Origin: an archaeon
Lineage (GTDB): Archaea > Aenigmatarchaeota > Aenigmatarchaeia > GW2011-AR5 > GCA-2688965
Reading direction: 5' to 3'
NCBI GenBank assembly: GCA_002688965.1
Contig: NZEE01000033.1
Location: 1-14,458, forward strand
Length of the DNA: 14,458 nt
Positions 5,083 through 12,897 of the stretch are shown in pieces (the first letter of the stretch is position 1; each line of letters starts with the position of its first letter). The notes beneath the pieces are model-generated. The model searched no databases. It saw only the letters and a list, made by a program, of their open reading frames with translations, and was not told the DNA's origin. A program made the position numbers and the translations under genes.

Positions 5083-5085
5083 CTT

Positions 5086-5877
5086 ATGAAAAAAGTAATT
5101 GAAGAAGAAATGGAAGTTGTAACTGCTAAAGTTGCAACAGAATATCTTGGTGTTTCTGATGAAGAACTTATAACAGCAGGTACTGATGTTTGCCCTGGTT
5201 GTGGTGTTTTGTTAGGTCTTCGTTTAGCTATGAAGACAATTGGTATGAATAGTAAGATAATTGCTTCTGGTGGACATGCTGCTGTATTTGGTACAACTAG
5301 TAAAGTTCCATTTATTGCTACAAAAGAGCTGAAAATACCTAATCTTAGAAAAGAGGTAGATGAAGGTAAAGAAAAGTTTGTAGTTCTTTGTTATGATGGT
5401 ACTAACAAAGTTGATGATATTGTTACTGCTGCTGGAAAATGTGATTTAGTTATTTCAGTTGTTACTGAACCAGGTAAAGATCTTGTGAAAAAGGTTTCTC
5501 CTAGTATGGATTATTCAGCAACTGCTTCAGTATCAAATCCGGTTGATTTTATGGAAAAGGTTCAAGAAGGATTAAATCATGATAAATCTTTTATTGAGTT
5601 ACTTGCTCCTTGCCCTGGAATAGTTGATTCTAAACTTGATCCATCAAATACTATAGAAGCTGCAAGAATGGCTGTGAAATCAAATATGTTTCCGTTACTA
5701 GTTGCAAAACATAGTGGAAAAGGACTTGTTGCAAAGTTAACTTATCAAAATGTTGAGCCAGTTTCTGTTGATGAATATCACAGATTAATGGGAGAAGTTG
5801 TAAAGCAAGAAATTATAGAAAAAGAGAATGCTGATATGACTGCTAAAATGAGACTTTTGCAAAAAGGCAAGTTCTGA
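5086..5877 (+). CDS. 2-oxoacid:ferredoxin oxidoreductase beta subunit-like protein, TPP site lost
   Basis: The 263-residue protein resembles PorB, normally about 290-310 residues. Family landmarks are DVCPGCGVLLGLRLAMKTIG at residues 34-53, YSATASVSNPVDFMEKV at 143-159 (families: YVATASI.YP.D...KV), FIELLAPCPG at 169-178 and DPSNTIEAARMAVKSNMFPL near 187-206. Cluster ligands C36, C39 and C176 are present. The third ligand, in ATGCLEV of the family, is replaced in ASGGHAAVF (residues 60-68). The TPP/Mg motif GDGG...N has become CYDGTNKVDD (102-111), and the following YDNEAYMNTG and about 40 residues are missing. This points to a non-catalytic homologue. It has its own promoter, 57 nt after the helix-turn-helix gene, and precedes acsA by 31 nt. 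Confidence 0.7.
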   Translation: MKKVIEEEMEVVTAKVATEYLGVSDEELITAGTDVCPGCGVLLGLRLAMKTIGMNSKIIASGGHAAVFGTTSKVPFIATKELKIPNLRKEVDEGKEKFVVLCYDGTNKVDDIVTAAGKCDLVISVVTEPGKDLVKKVSPSMDYSATASVSNPVDFMEKVQEGLNHDKSFIELLAPCPGIVDSKLDPSNTIEAARMAVKSNMFPLLVAKHSGKGLVAKLTYQNVEPVSVDEYHRLMGEVVKQEIIEKENADMTAKMRLLQKGKF

Positions 5878-5882
5878 TTCTT

Positions 5883-5893
5883 TTTATATAAAA
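5883..5893 (+). promoter_or_regulatory. TATA-like element before acsA
   Basis: TTTATATAAAA lies in the 31-nt gap between the beta gene and acsA, 17-26 nt before the ATG. It is slightly closer than the usual 26 nt centre, so acsA may have a leaderless promoter, be read through from the beta gene, or both. Confidence 0.45.
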
Positions 5894-5908
5894 CTTACAT
5901 TTAGTTTT

Positions 5909-7600
5909 ATGAAGTATAAAATTATACACCATAAACTTAAGAAAAAGCCAAATATGGGTGACTATTCTAAGGCTAGAAGGAAGTTTTCATGGAAAACTGC
6001 TGAAAATGAAATAACATTTTTTGATTCTAGACATAAATTATTGAATGCTGCTCATAATGCAGTTGATAGGCATGCTGGTGCTGATAAAGGTGAAAAACCT
6101 GCGATAATTTATGTTGATGATAATTTCAAAGAGAAAATAATTACATTTAATGACTTGAAAAGACAATCAAACAAGTTTGCCAATGTTTTGAAAGGTTTGG
6201 GTGTTCATAAAGGAGATAGAGTTTTTATCTTTTTGCAAAGAACTCCAATAGTTCCTATAACATTTCTAGGTATATTAAAAACTGGAGCTATTGCTGGTAC
6301 TTTATTTGCTGCATTTGCTCATCAAGCTATTGAAGATAGGTTGAATAATTCTAAAGCTAAGGTTTTGATTACTAGTAGAGCATTAGTTGGTAGAGTTAAT
6401 AGACGAAAGCTAAAACATTTGAAACATGTCTTAGTTATTGAAGATAGTTTGTTTAAGAAGAAAATGAAACAAGCTTCTGATGAATTCAAATGTGTTAGAA
6501 CTAAACGAACTGATCCTGCATTTATGCTATATACTTCTGGTTCTACAGGAACTCCAAAAGGAATAGTTCATTCTCATAATAGTATTTTGCAACAACATAT
6601 GACAGCAAAGTATGTATTAGATTTACATCAAGATGATATGTATTGGTGTACTGCTGATTATGGCTGGGTAACTGGAATCGCTTATAACATACTTGGTTCA
6701 ATGTCAAATTATGTTACACATATCCTTTATGGTGGTAGATTTGAACCTAAGAAATGGTATAAAGTGATTAAGAAATATGAGGTTAATGTTTGGTATACTG
6801 CTCCTACTGCTGTTCGAATGTTGAAATCACTAACTTCAGGAAAGCTTAATTTACCTTCATTGAGATTAATGTGCTCTGTTGGTGAGCCTTTGAATCCTGA
6901 TGCAATATATTGGGCTGTCAAAGCATTTAGACAACCAGTTTATGATAATTATTGGCAAACTGAAACTGGAGGAATAATGATTGCTAATTATCCTGGTATG
7001 CCTATACATGCAGGTTCAATGGGTAAGCCAGTTCCATGGGTAACTGCAATGATAGTTGATGAAAAAGGACGCAAACTCGGTACAGGTAAAGAAGGTAATT
7101 TAGCATTCAAACCCAATTGGCCATCAATGATGATTAATGTGTGGGGAAACAAGCGAAAGTATTCTCATTATTTTAGTAAAGGAGTGTATCTTACTGGTGA
7201 TAAGGCATATGTTGATTCAAAAGGATATTTCTGGTTTATTGGTAGGGCTGATGATGTGATTAAAACTTCTGGTGAAAGAGTTGGTCCATTTGAAGTCGAG
7301 TCTGCTTTGATAGAACACAAAGATGTTATAGAAGCAGGTGTAATTGGTAAACCTGATGAAATGCGTGGAGAGATTATCAAGGCATTTATAGTTCTGAAAA
7401 AAGGTGTTCCAAAAAGTGCTAGAAAAAAGAGAGAAATACAGTTATTTGTTAAGAAGCATTTAGCAGGACATGCTTATCCTCGTGAAATAGAATTTATGGA
7501 TTTATTACCAAAAACTCGTTCTGGTAAGATAATGCGGCGTGTTTTAAAGGCAAAAGAGCTTGGTTTGCCTGTTGGAGACACGTCAACTCTGACAAAATAG
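5909..7600 (+). CDS. acsA: Acetate-CoA ligase, AMP-forming (AcsA type)
   Basis: This enzyme activates acetate with ATP and CoA to acetyl-CoA, AMP and PPi through acetyl-AMP. The 563 residues match the short AcsA form typified by Bacillus AcsA (about 570). Visible motifs are: P-loop YTSGSTGTPKG (208-218); YWCTADYGWVTGIAYN (245-260); SVGEPLNPDAIYW (323-335); YWQTETGG (348-355), whose Trp closes the acyl pocket in acetate-using enzymes; ADDVIKTSGERVGPFEVESA (447-466); and PKTRSGKIMRR (534-544), with catalytic and acetylatable Lys540. The C-terminus LPVGDTSTL also matches AcsA. All catalytic motifs are intact. The start fits the family N-terminus. The strong likeness to bacterial AcsA suggests ancient transfer. 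Its neighbour is the porB-like gene, the two possible acetyl-CoA sources, of which only this one looks active. Confidence 0.93.
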   Translation: MKYKIIHHKLKKKPNMGDYSKARRKFSWKTAENEITFFDSRHKLLNAAHNAVDRHAGADKGEKPAIIYVDDNFKEKIITFNDLKRQSNKFANVLKGLGVHKGDRVFIFLQRTPIVPITFLGILKTGAIAGTLFAAFAHQAIEDRLNNSKAKVLITSRALVGRVNRRKLKHLKHVLVIEDSLFKKKMKQASDEFKCVRTKRTDPAFMLYTSGSTGTPKGIVHSHNSILQQHMTAKYVLDLHQDDMYWCTADYGWVTGIAYNILGSMSNYVTHILYGGRFEPKKWYKVIKKYEVNVWYTAPTAVRMLKSLTSGKLNLPSLRLMCSVGEPLNPDAIYWAVKAFRQPVYDNYWQTETGGIMIANYPGMPIHAGSMGKPVPWVTAMIVDEKGRKLGTGKEGNLAFKPNWPSMMINVWGNKRKYSHYFSKGVYLTGDKAYVDSKGYFWFIGRADDVIKTSGERVGPFEVESALIEHKDVIEAGVIGKPDEMRGEIIKAFIVLKKGVPKSARKKREIQLFVKKHLAGHAYPREIEFMDLLPKTRSGKIMRRVLKAKELGLPVGDTSTLTK

Positions 7601-7610
7601 GCTATCGTTA

Positions 7611-7620
7611 TTTATATATA
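7611..7620 (+). promoter_or_regulatory. TATA box for the pilin-like gene
   Basis: TTTATATATA is centred about 27 nt before the ATG at 7643, so the message is leaderless or nearly so. Confidence 0.65.
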
Positions 7621-7642
7621 CTGAAAATCTACAATTATTATT

Positions 7643-8092
7643 ATGAAAACAAGAAAAGGTATCACTCCGGTAATAGCTGTCGTACTTTTGCTTATGATAA
7701 CTGTGGCACTTATTGGATTTGCATTTATATGGTTCCAAGGTGTTTGGGAAGATGTATCAGAAGGCGTTGGAGATAAAATTGCTGATGATATCAACAAATG
7801 GGATCAGACAATAAAGATAGATAATGTAAAGGATGCAGATACAGACGCTGGAAGTACTGTAGATAATACATCTATAGTTTACATACGGTCAACTGGTAAT
7901 GCTGAAGTGCTTGTATCAAGTATGTCAGTTTACAATGATGATGTTCCGATTGATTGTTATTGGTCTGTTGGTGGAACTGGTAAGCTTGCACCGAAAGGAT
8001 TGATTGAATGTAAATCATTCTCAGCTATCGTATCTGAAGACGTGATAAAAGTTACTGCTCCTGGAAACAATGATGTTACCGTTGTTGGTTAA
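7643..8092 (+). CDS. Archaeal type IV pilin-like secreted protein (class III signal peptide)
   Basis: The 149-residue protein begins MKTRKG/ITPVIAVVLLLMIT, a classic class III signal: a short basic leader ending in Gly6 with cleavage expected before Ile7, then an uninterrupted hydrophobic helix to about residue 31. A prepilin peptidase of the PibD/FlaK type would process it. The rest is a Thr/Val/Asp-rich beta domain, with C105 and C123 able to form a disulfide outside the cell. Archaeal pilins and archaellins assemble through the N-terminal helix; some relatives are surface-anchored subunits with no filament. No assembly ATPase or membrane platform gene is nearby, so this is an orphan subunit here. 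It has its own TATA box, and a T-rich stretch follows. Confidence 0.82.
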   Translation: MKTRKGITPVIAVVLLLMITVALIGFAFIWFQGVWEDVSEGVGDKIADDINKWDQTIKIDNVKDADTDAGSTVDNTSIVYIRSTGNAEVLVSSMSVYNDDVPIDCYWSVGGTGKLAPKGLIECKSFSAIVSEDVIKVTAPGNNDVTVVG

Positions 8093-8096
8093 ATTC

Positions 8097-8131
8097 TATC
8101 TTCTTTTAACTTTTTTTAATTGTTTATTTTA
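8097..8131 (+). terminator. T-rich tract after the pilin-like gene
   Basis: Long T runs (CTTCTTTTAACTTTTTTTAA, then TTGTTTATTTT) fill the 41-nt gap to the next gene. They fit archaeal oligo-T termination of the pilin message. Part of the tract must also serve as the promoter of the phosphoesterase operon. Confidence 0.55.
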
Positions 8132-8133
8132 AC

Positions 8134-8847
8134 ATGACAAACGTCTCTAAGATATATAAATTTGTGAATAATGAACCTGGATTAGTTATTACTTTTGATA
8201 AAAAAAGGTATCTAGTTATCTCAGATATTCATCTTGGTTTAACATATCATCTAGAATACAAAGGAGTGAATGTACCCAATCAGACTGAGGATGTTCTTGA
8301 TTATATAGTAAAATTAAAGAAAAAGACTCGAGTTCATTCATTGATTATTGTTGGTGATTTAAAGCATGCTTTACCTGGAACTCCTCATGATGAACGAAAA
8401 GATGTTAGGGAATTCTTAGAATCATTGAAAAAAGAGTTTAAGGAATTGATACTTGTCAAAGGAAATCATGATACTTTGATTGAAGAAATAGTTCCTTGGT
8501 TACATGTAGAACCATATTTGTTATTAGGTAAGGTTTTGTTTGTGCATGGGCATAGAAACCTTCCTAAGGATGTAGAATATGATACAGTTGTTATTGGACA
8601 TAATCATCCTGTTATTAAATTCAAGGATAGAATGGGTGGAGTATATTATCAGAGATGTTGGTTGATTAGTAACTCATTGATAGTTATGCCTGGGTTTAAT
8701 GTTTTGTCAGGTGGAAAAGCAGTAAATGATGGATTTTCGTTCTTAGGTCCAATTGCAAAGACAATTGATCCTGAGAAAATTAAGGCTGTTTTGCTAGATG
8801 GGACTGACTTAGGTATTTTGAAAGATCTTGAGATAAAGAGGGATTGA
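8134..8847 (+). CDS. SbcD/Mre11-related metallophosphoesterase (calcineurin-like)
   Basis: The 237-residue protein carries every metal-binding motif of calcineurin-like phosphoesterases: D31-x-H33 in VISDIHLG, G74-D75-x2-H78 in IIVGDLKHA (a variant of GDx2D with Leu/Lys between), G110-N111-H112-D113 in VKGNHD, H138-G-H140 in FVHGHR, and G155-H156-N-H158 in IGHNHP. Those residues should hold two divalent metals. It matches the archaeal single-domain phosphoesterases related to SbcD, and the bacterial PdeM-like proteins that sit beside Lhr helicases. The substrate is unproven; nucleic acid ends or a phosphodiester are likely. It lies 1 nt upstream of the Lhr gene, so the two products probably work together in DNA or RNA repair. 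Confidence 0.88.
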   Translation: MTNVSKIYKFVNNEPGLVITFDKKRYLVISDIHLGLTYHLEYKGVNVPNQTEDVLDYIVKLKKKTRVHSLIIVGDLKHALPGTPHDERKDVREFLESLKKEFKELILVKGNHDTLIEEIVPWLHVEPYLLLGKVLFVHGHRNLPKDVEYDTVVIGHNHPVIKFKDRMGGVYYQRCWLISNSLIVMPGFNVLSGGKAVNDGFSFLGPIAKTIDPEKIKAVLLDGTDLGILKDLEIKRD

Positions 8848-8848
8848 A

Positions 8849-11680
8849 ATGGTATTTGAAAAATTCTCACCAAAATTGCGTGAGTTGATTGAAAAAAAAG
8901 GTTTTATTGAGCCTACGCTAGCTCAGAAATTAGCTGTTCCTGAATTAGTTAAAGGTAAGAATGTTTTAGTTATTGCTCCAACTGGTATTGGTAAAACTGA
9001 GGCAGCAATGTTGCCAATACTTGATAAAATTGCTTCTTCAATAGATAAACATAAGGCAATTACATGTTTGTATATTACTCCTACAAAATCTTTGAATAGA
9101 GATATGCTTGATAGACTCTTTTGGTGGGCTGATGGTTTGGATTTGGATATTGCTGTAAGACATGGTGATACTTCACAAAGTGAAAGAGCTATGCAAAGAG
9201 ATTCTCCTCCACATGTGTTAATAACTACACCTGAATCATTGGGTGTGTTATTGGTTGGTAAAAAAATGAGAGAACATCTTAAGAAAGTGAAATATATTAT
9301 TATTGATGAAATACATGAGCTAGTTGGAAATAAACGAGGTGCTCAATTATCTTTAGTTTTAGAAAGATTAGATTTAGCTACAAAGAAAAAAGTTCATAGA
9401 GTAGGTTTGAGTGCTACTGTTGGTGAGCCTAGAAAAGTTGCTGATTTCTTGGGAAAAGACGTGAAGATAATTAAAGCAGATGCGTATAAGAAATATGATA
9501 TACGTGTTGAAGAGCCAAAACAAACTAAACTTGACCAAGAAATTGCTGATTCATTATTTGTTGGTGTAGAAACTACATCAAGAATTAGAAGAATGCTAGA
9601 ATTAATTAATGATCACAAATCTGTAATTGTTTTTACAAATACTAGGCAGACTGCAGAAGTTTTATCTTCTAGATTGAAAACAATAGATAAAGGATTGAAA
9701 CAGGAAGTTCATCATGGTTCTTTATCTAAAGAGATTAGAATTAAGGGTGAAAGAATGTTCAAAGAACAGCAATTGAAAGCTTTGATTGCTACTTCTTCTT
9801 TGGAATTAGGTATTGATATTGGTTCTATTGATTTAGTTATACAATATTTATCTCCTAGACAAGTATCTTCTTTGATACAAAGAGTTGGTAGAGCAGGACA
9901 TAAAGTTGGTGAAGTTAGTAGAGGAATATTGTTATCAGGTGGAGAAGATATTTTTGAATCTACATCTATTGCTTATCATGCTTTGCTAAAGAATTTGGAA
10001 GAAGTTCGAATTCATGACATGTCTATAGATGTATTTTCACATGAAATATTAGGAATGTGTATGGAAGAGTATGGAATATCTGCTCAAAAGATATTTGATA
10101 CTTTATCAAAAGCATATCCTTATCGTAAATTAACTAAGCCAAAGTTTGATGAAGTTTTATTGTTTTTAGCTAATCTTCGTTTGATTTATTTGAATCCAGT
10201 ATATGATAAGAAAAAAGAAATAACTGATTATACTATTAATAGATCTAGGAAAGGTTTGGTATACTATTTTGAAAATTTATCCACAATTCCTGATACTAGA
10301 CGTAAACGTATAATTTCTATTGTAGAAGGAGAACCAGTTGGTTATTTAGATGATTCATTTATTGCTGAACATGGACAGCAAGGTAATACATTTATTTGTT
10401 CTGGAAGAGCTTGGCGTATTTTAGAAGTTGAAGAAAATAGGATTTTAGTAGAGCCTGTAGATGATGTTGAATCTGCTATACCTTCTTGGGAAGGAGAAAT
10501 GATACCAGTTCCTTATGATATTGTTAATACAGTTTCTGAAATTCGTGAAGAGATTGCAAAAATGTTGAAGAAAAAGAAAAAGGTTTCAGATATTGTTGTG
10601 TTTTTGACAAAAAAATATCCAGTTGATGTTGTTGGCGCAACTGAAATGACAATGACAGTTAAGCAACATATTAAGAAACATATACTTCCAACTGCAAGTG
10701 AATTATTGGTAGAAAGTTATAAGGATTTTATCATTGTTCATTCACCGTTTGGTACAATGGTTAATGATACTATATCTAGATATGTTGCGTCTGAAATCTC
10801 AATGCAGACCGGAGTTGCTGTAAATGTTAAGATTGATCCTTATAGAATAATATTTCAGACTATGCTGAAACCTGAGACATTGTTAGAGATTATGAAAAAT
10901 GCAAATAAGGTTGATGAAACTTTGAGAATTAATTTAGAACGTTCTTCTTTGTTCAAGTATAGATTTATTCATGTTGCTAAAAGATTTGGAATATTAACTC
11001 GTAATGCTCGTTTAGAAGATATCAATCTTTCAAGGTTAATTGAACAATATGAAGAAACTGTTGCATATGATGCAACTTTGCGAGAAGTTATGATTGATAA
11101 AATGGATTTACCCCGTGCTAAAAGAGTATTGGAAGATATTAAGACAGGTAAAATAAAGCTAACTTATCAAAAAGGAATAAGTCATATTGGACAATTAGGT
11201 TTGTCTCAGAAATTCAGTGATGTGATGAAACCTAATATTCCTAAAGAGGAAATATTTAGAGCATTTAAGAATCGATTAATGCGTACACGATTACGTTTGG
11301 TTTGTACAAACTGTGCTGATTATAGTTTAACAAAAGAAGCTCGTGATATTACAGATAAAATAAACTGTCCTAAATGTAATTCTGCTTTAATTGGAATTTG
11401 GAATAGGTATAGACAAGATCCTAAAGTAGTTTTGCAATTAAAGAAGAAAGGTAAAGAACTTACTGGCACACAACAAAAAGAAGTTAAGGATATTAAGCGT
11501 TCTGCATCTCTTATGCTTACATATGGACAAAAATATGCAATTGCTCAGGCTGGTAAAGGTATTGGAGTTGAAACTGCTGCCCGTATACTTGCTAAACTAC
11601 CTGATACTGAGGATAAGTTATTGAAACTAATATATGAGGCTGAGAAACAGTACTTGAAAACTAAGCGATTCTGGGATTAA
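8849..11680 (+). CDS. lhr: Lhr-family superfamily 2 DEAD/H-box helicase with C-terminal zinc motif
   Basis: The 943-residue ATP-dependent helicase has these motifs: an N-terminal Q-like region (F2-K8...PTLAQKLAVP), Walker A APTGIGKT (43-50), PTKSLNRD (78-85), TTPESLGVLL (126-135), DEIH (153-156), SAT (188-190), VFTNTRQTAEVL (261-272), TSSLELGIDIG (315-325) and QRVGRAGH (344-351). A winged-helix and Lhr-core region follows to about residue 800. Near the end, C819-x2-C822 and C840-x2-C843 form a zinc-finger-like motif, followed by about 100 basic and helical residues. Lhr proteins unwind or anneal DNA-RNA hybrids and act in repair or RNA processing. A possible ribosome site (GAGGGAT, 8838-8844) lies inside the end of the phosphoesterase gene. 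The stop is 1 nt from the convergent DUF2061 gene. Confidence 0.93.
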   Translation: MVFEKFSPKLRELIEKKGFIEPTLAQKLAVPELVKGKNVLVIAPTGIGKTEAAMLPILDKIASSIDKHKAITCLYITPTKSLNRDMLDRLFWWADGLDLDIAVRHGDTSQSERAMQRDSPPHVLITTPESLGVLLVGKKMREHLKKVKYIIIDEIHELVGNKRGAQLSLVLERLDLATKKKVHRVGLSATVGEPRKVADFLGKDVKIIKADAYKKYDIRVEEPKQTKLDQEIADSLFVGVETTSRIRRMLELINDHKSVIVFTNTRQTAEVLSSRLKTIDKGLKQEVHHGSLSKEIRIKGERMFKEQQLKALIATSSLELGIDIGSIDLVIQYLSPRQVSSLIQRVGRAGHKVGEVSRGILLSGGEDIFESTSIAYHALLKNLEEVRIHDMSIDVFSHEILGMCMEEYGISAQKIFDTLSKAYPYRKLTKPKFDEVLLFLANLRLIYLNPVYDKKKEITDYTINRSRKGLVYYFENLSTIPDTRRKRIISIVEGEPVGYLDDSFIAEHGQQGNTFICSGRAWRILEVEENRILVEPVDDVESAIPSWEGEMIPVPYDIVNTVSEIREEIAKMLKKKKKVSDIVVFLTKKYPVDVVGATEMTMTVKQHIKKHILPTASELLVESYKDFIIVHSPFGTMVNDTISRYVASEISMQTGVAVNVKIDPYRIIFQTMLKPETLLEIMKNANKVDETLRINLERSSLFKYRFIHVAKRFGILTRNARLEDINLSRLIEQYEETVAYDATLREVMIDKMDLPRAKRVLEDIKTGKIKLTYQKGISHIGQLGLSQKFSDVMKPNIPKEEIFRAFKNRLMRTRLRLVCTNCADYSLTKEARDITDKINCPKCNSALIGIWNRYRQDPKVVLQLKKKGKELTGTQQKEVKDIKRSASLMLTYGQKYAIAQAGKGIGVETAARILAKLPDTEDKLLKLIYEAEKQYLKTKRFWD

Positions 11681-11681
11681 G

Positions 11682-11906
11682 TTATACTGTCTCTGGCAAT
11701 AGGATTTGTTTACCCCATTTGATTCTTTCCCATATTCTATCATGAGCATAGTAAAGAACTATTTTTGTAGTTAGATCTAATACTCCAATAGCGTTTGCTA
11801 ATGCTAAATCCCCTGTTATTAGGTATACAAGGATCATGGTTGTGGCAGTTGCAAGAAGTCTAAATGTTATTGCCTTTACAATACTTCTGCGTCTTTTATT
11901 TTTCAT
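11682..11906 (-). CDS. DUF2061 family small membrane protein
   Basis: The 74-residue protein has a basic N-terminus (MKNKRRRSIVK) and two membrane helices at about 12-30 (FRLLATATTMILVYLITG) and 34-52 (ALANAIGVLDLTTKIVLYYA), then HDRIWERIKWG. The layout RSIVKAITFRLLAT...ILVYLITG...KIVLYYAHDRIWERI is the DUF2061 signature. Its biochemical role is unknown. Relatives often sit near sulfate-assimilation genes, but none is seen here. It is leaderless: TATATAAA at 11928-11935 on the plus strand (TTTATATA on the minus strand) is centred 25-26 nt before the ATG. Its stop is 1 nt from the Lhr stop. Confidence 0.85.
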   Translation of the reverse strand: MKNKRRRSIVKAITFRLLATATTMILVYLITGDLALANAIGVLDLTTKIVLYYAHDRIWERIKWGKQILLPETV

Positions 11907-11927
11907 AATGGTTTTTATGATTTTGAT

Positions 11928-11935
11928 TATATAAA
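11928..11935 (-). promoter_or_regulatory. TATA box for the DUF2061 gene
   Basis: Read on the minus strand as TTTATATA, it is centred 25-26 nt before the ATG at 11906, matching archaeal leaderless spacing. Confidence 0.65.
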
Positions 11936-11953
11936 AGAAATGAATATTAACAG

Positions 11954-11961
11954 TATTTATA
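11954..11961 (+). promoter_or_regulatory. TATA box for the methionine aminopeptidase operon
   Basis: TATTTATA is centred 25-26 nt before the ATG at 11983, so the message is probably leaderless. It shares a 76-nt divergent intergenic space with the DUF2061 promoter, and the two boxes do not overlap. Confidence 0.65.
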
Positions 11962-11982
11962 CTTTTTTCTTAAAGTAAAATC

Positions 11983-12897
11983 ATGGATAAAGAAACTGAA
12001 GCAAAGTATATACGAGCTGGTTTTATAGCAGCTAAAGCTCTTGAATTTGGTGTAAAATTAGTTAAACCCGGAGTACGCGTATTGGATATTGTTGAAAAAA
12101 CTGAGGGATTTATTAAAAAACAGAAAGCTGATGTTGCATTTCCAATGAATGTTTCTATAAATGATGTAGCTGCTCATTTTACGCCTTACAAAGATGATGA
12201 TACTAAAATTGCTGATGGAGATGTTGTGAAACTAGATGTTGGTGTTCATATTGATGGTTTTATTGGGGATACTGCTACTACTGTTTGCTTGAATAAGAAA
12301 TATGATAAAATGTGTGCAGCAAATAAAAAAGCTTTGGAAAAAGCTATTGAATTATGTAAGCCTGGTGCTAATACTCTTGATTTGGCTAAAGCTATTGAAA
12401 CTGAAATAACAAAAGCTGGGTATAAACCTATAGTTAATCTTACTGGACATGGTTTAGAAGAATATAATTTACATGGTGATCCACATATTCCAAATACTGT
12501 TGAAGGTAATGTTGGTGCAGTATTGAAAGATGGTGATGTAATTGCTATTGAGCCTTTTGCAACTGATGGAAGTGGACGTGTAAAAGAATCTGATACTATT
12601 TTAATTTATATGATGATTCAACGTGGTTCTGTTCGTTCACCTTCTGCAAGACAAATCATAAATTTTGCAGATCCTCGCAATGGTTTACCTTTTGCAGAGA
12701 GATGGTTGCCTTTGAAAACGCGAGTTCAGGCACGATTAGGTTTAAAAGAGTTGGAAAGTAGAAATATTATATACGGATATCCTGTGTTAAAGGAAGGACA
12801 GGGTGGAATTATATCACAGTTCGAACATACTGTGATTGTAAAAGATAAACCCTTTGTAACAACACAGTTAAATTTGAAAAAAGGTGAGAAAAAGTGA
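11983..12897 (+). CDS. map: Methionine aminopeptidase, type II
   Basis: This 304-residue cytosolic metalloprotease removes the initiator Met from new proteins whose second residue is small. All five metal ligands of the pita-bread fold are visible: D85 (KLDVGVHIDG), D96 (IGDTATTV), H156 (LTGHGLEEYNLHG), E190 (VIAIEPFAT) and E281 (SQFEHTVIV). H65 in AAHFTP is the conserved substrate-binding His. The type II insertion with its helical subdomain lies at about 200-270 (MIQRGSVRSPSARQIINFAD onward). The length is normal for archaea. The leaderless TATA box fixes the start. The stop overlaps the next gene's GTG (GTGA), so the two are translationally coupled. Confidence 0.95.
   Translation: MDKETEAKYIRAGFIAAKALEFGVKLVKPGVRVLDIVEKTEGFIKKQKADVAFPMNVSINDVAAHFTPYKDDDTKIADGDVVKLDVGVHIDGFIGDTATTVCLNKKYDKMCAANKKALEKAIELCKPGANTLDLAKAIETEITKAGYKPIVNLTGHGLEEYNLHGDPHIPNTVEGNVGAVLKDGDVIAIEPFATDGSGRVKESDTILIYMMIQRGSVRSPSARQIINFADPRNGLPFAERWLPLKTRVQARLGLKELESRNIIYGYPVLKEGQGGIISQFEHTVIVKDKPFVTTQLNLKKGEKK

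Noticed and set aside
6727..6921. Minus-strand open frame within acsA
   Set aside because: The plus strand encodes conserved AcsA motifs throughout this stretch; the opposite frame is a shadow.
7612..7797. Minus-strand open frame over the pilin signal region
   Set aside because: Its apparent hydrophobic and Ser/Thr pattern is the complement of the pilin signal helix, and the plus-strand gene has a correct TATA box.
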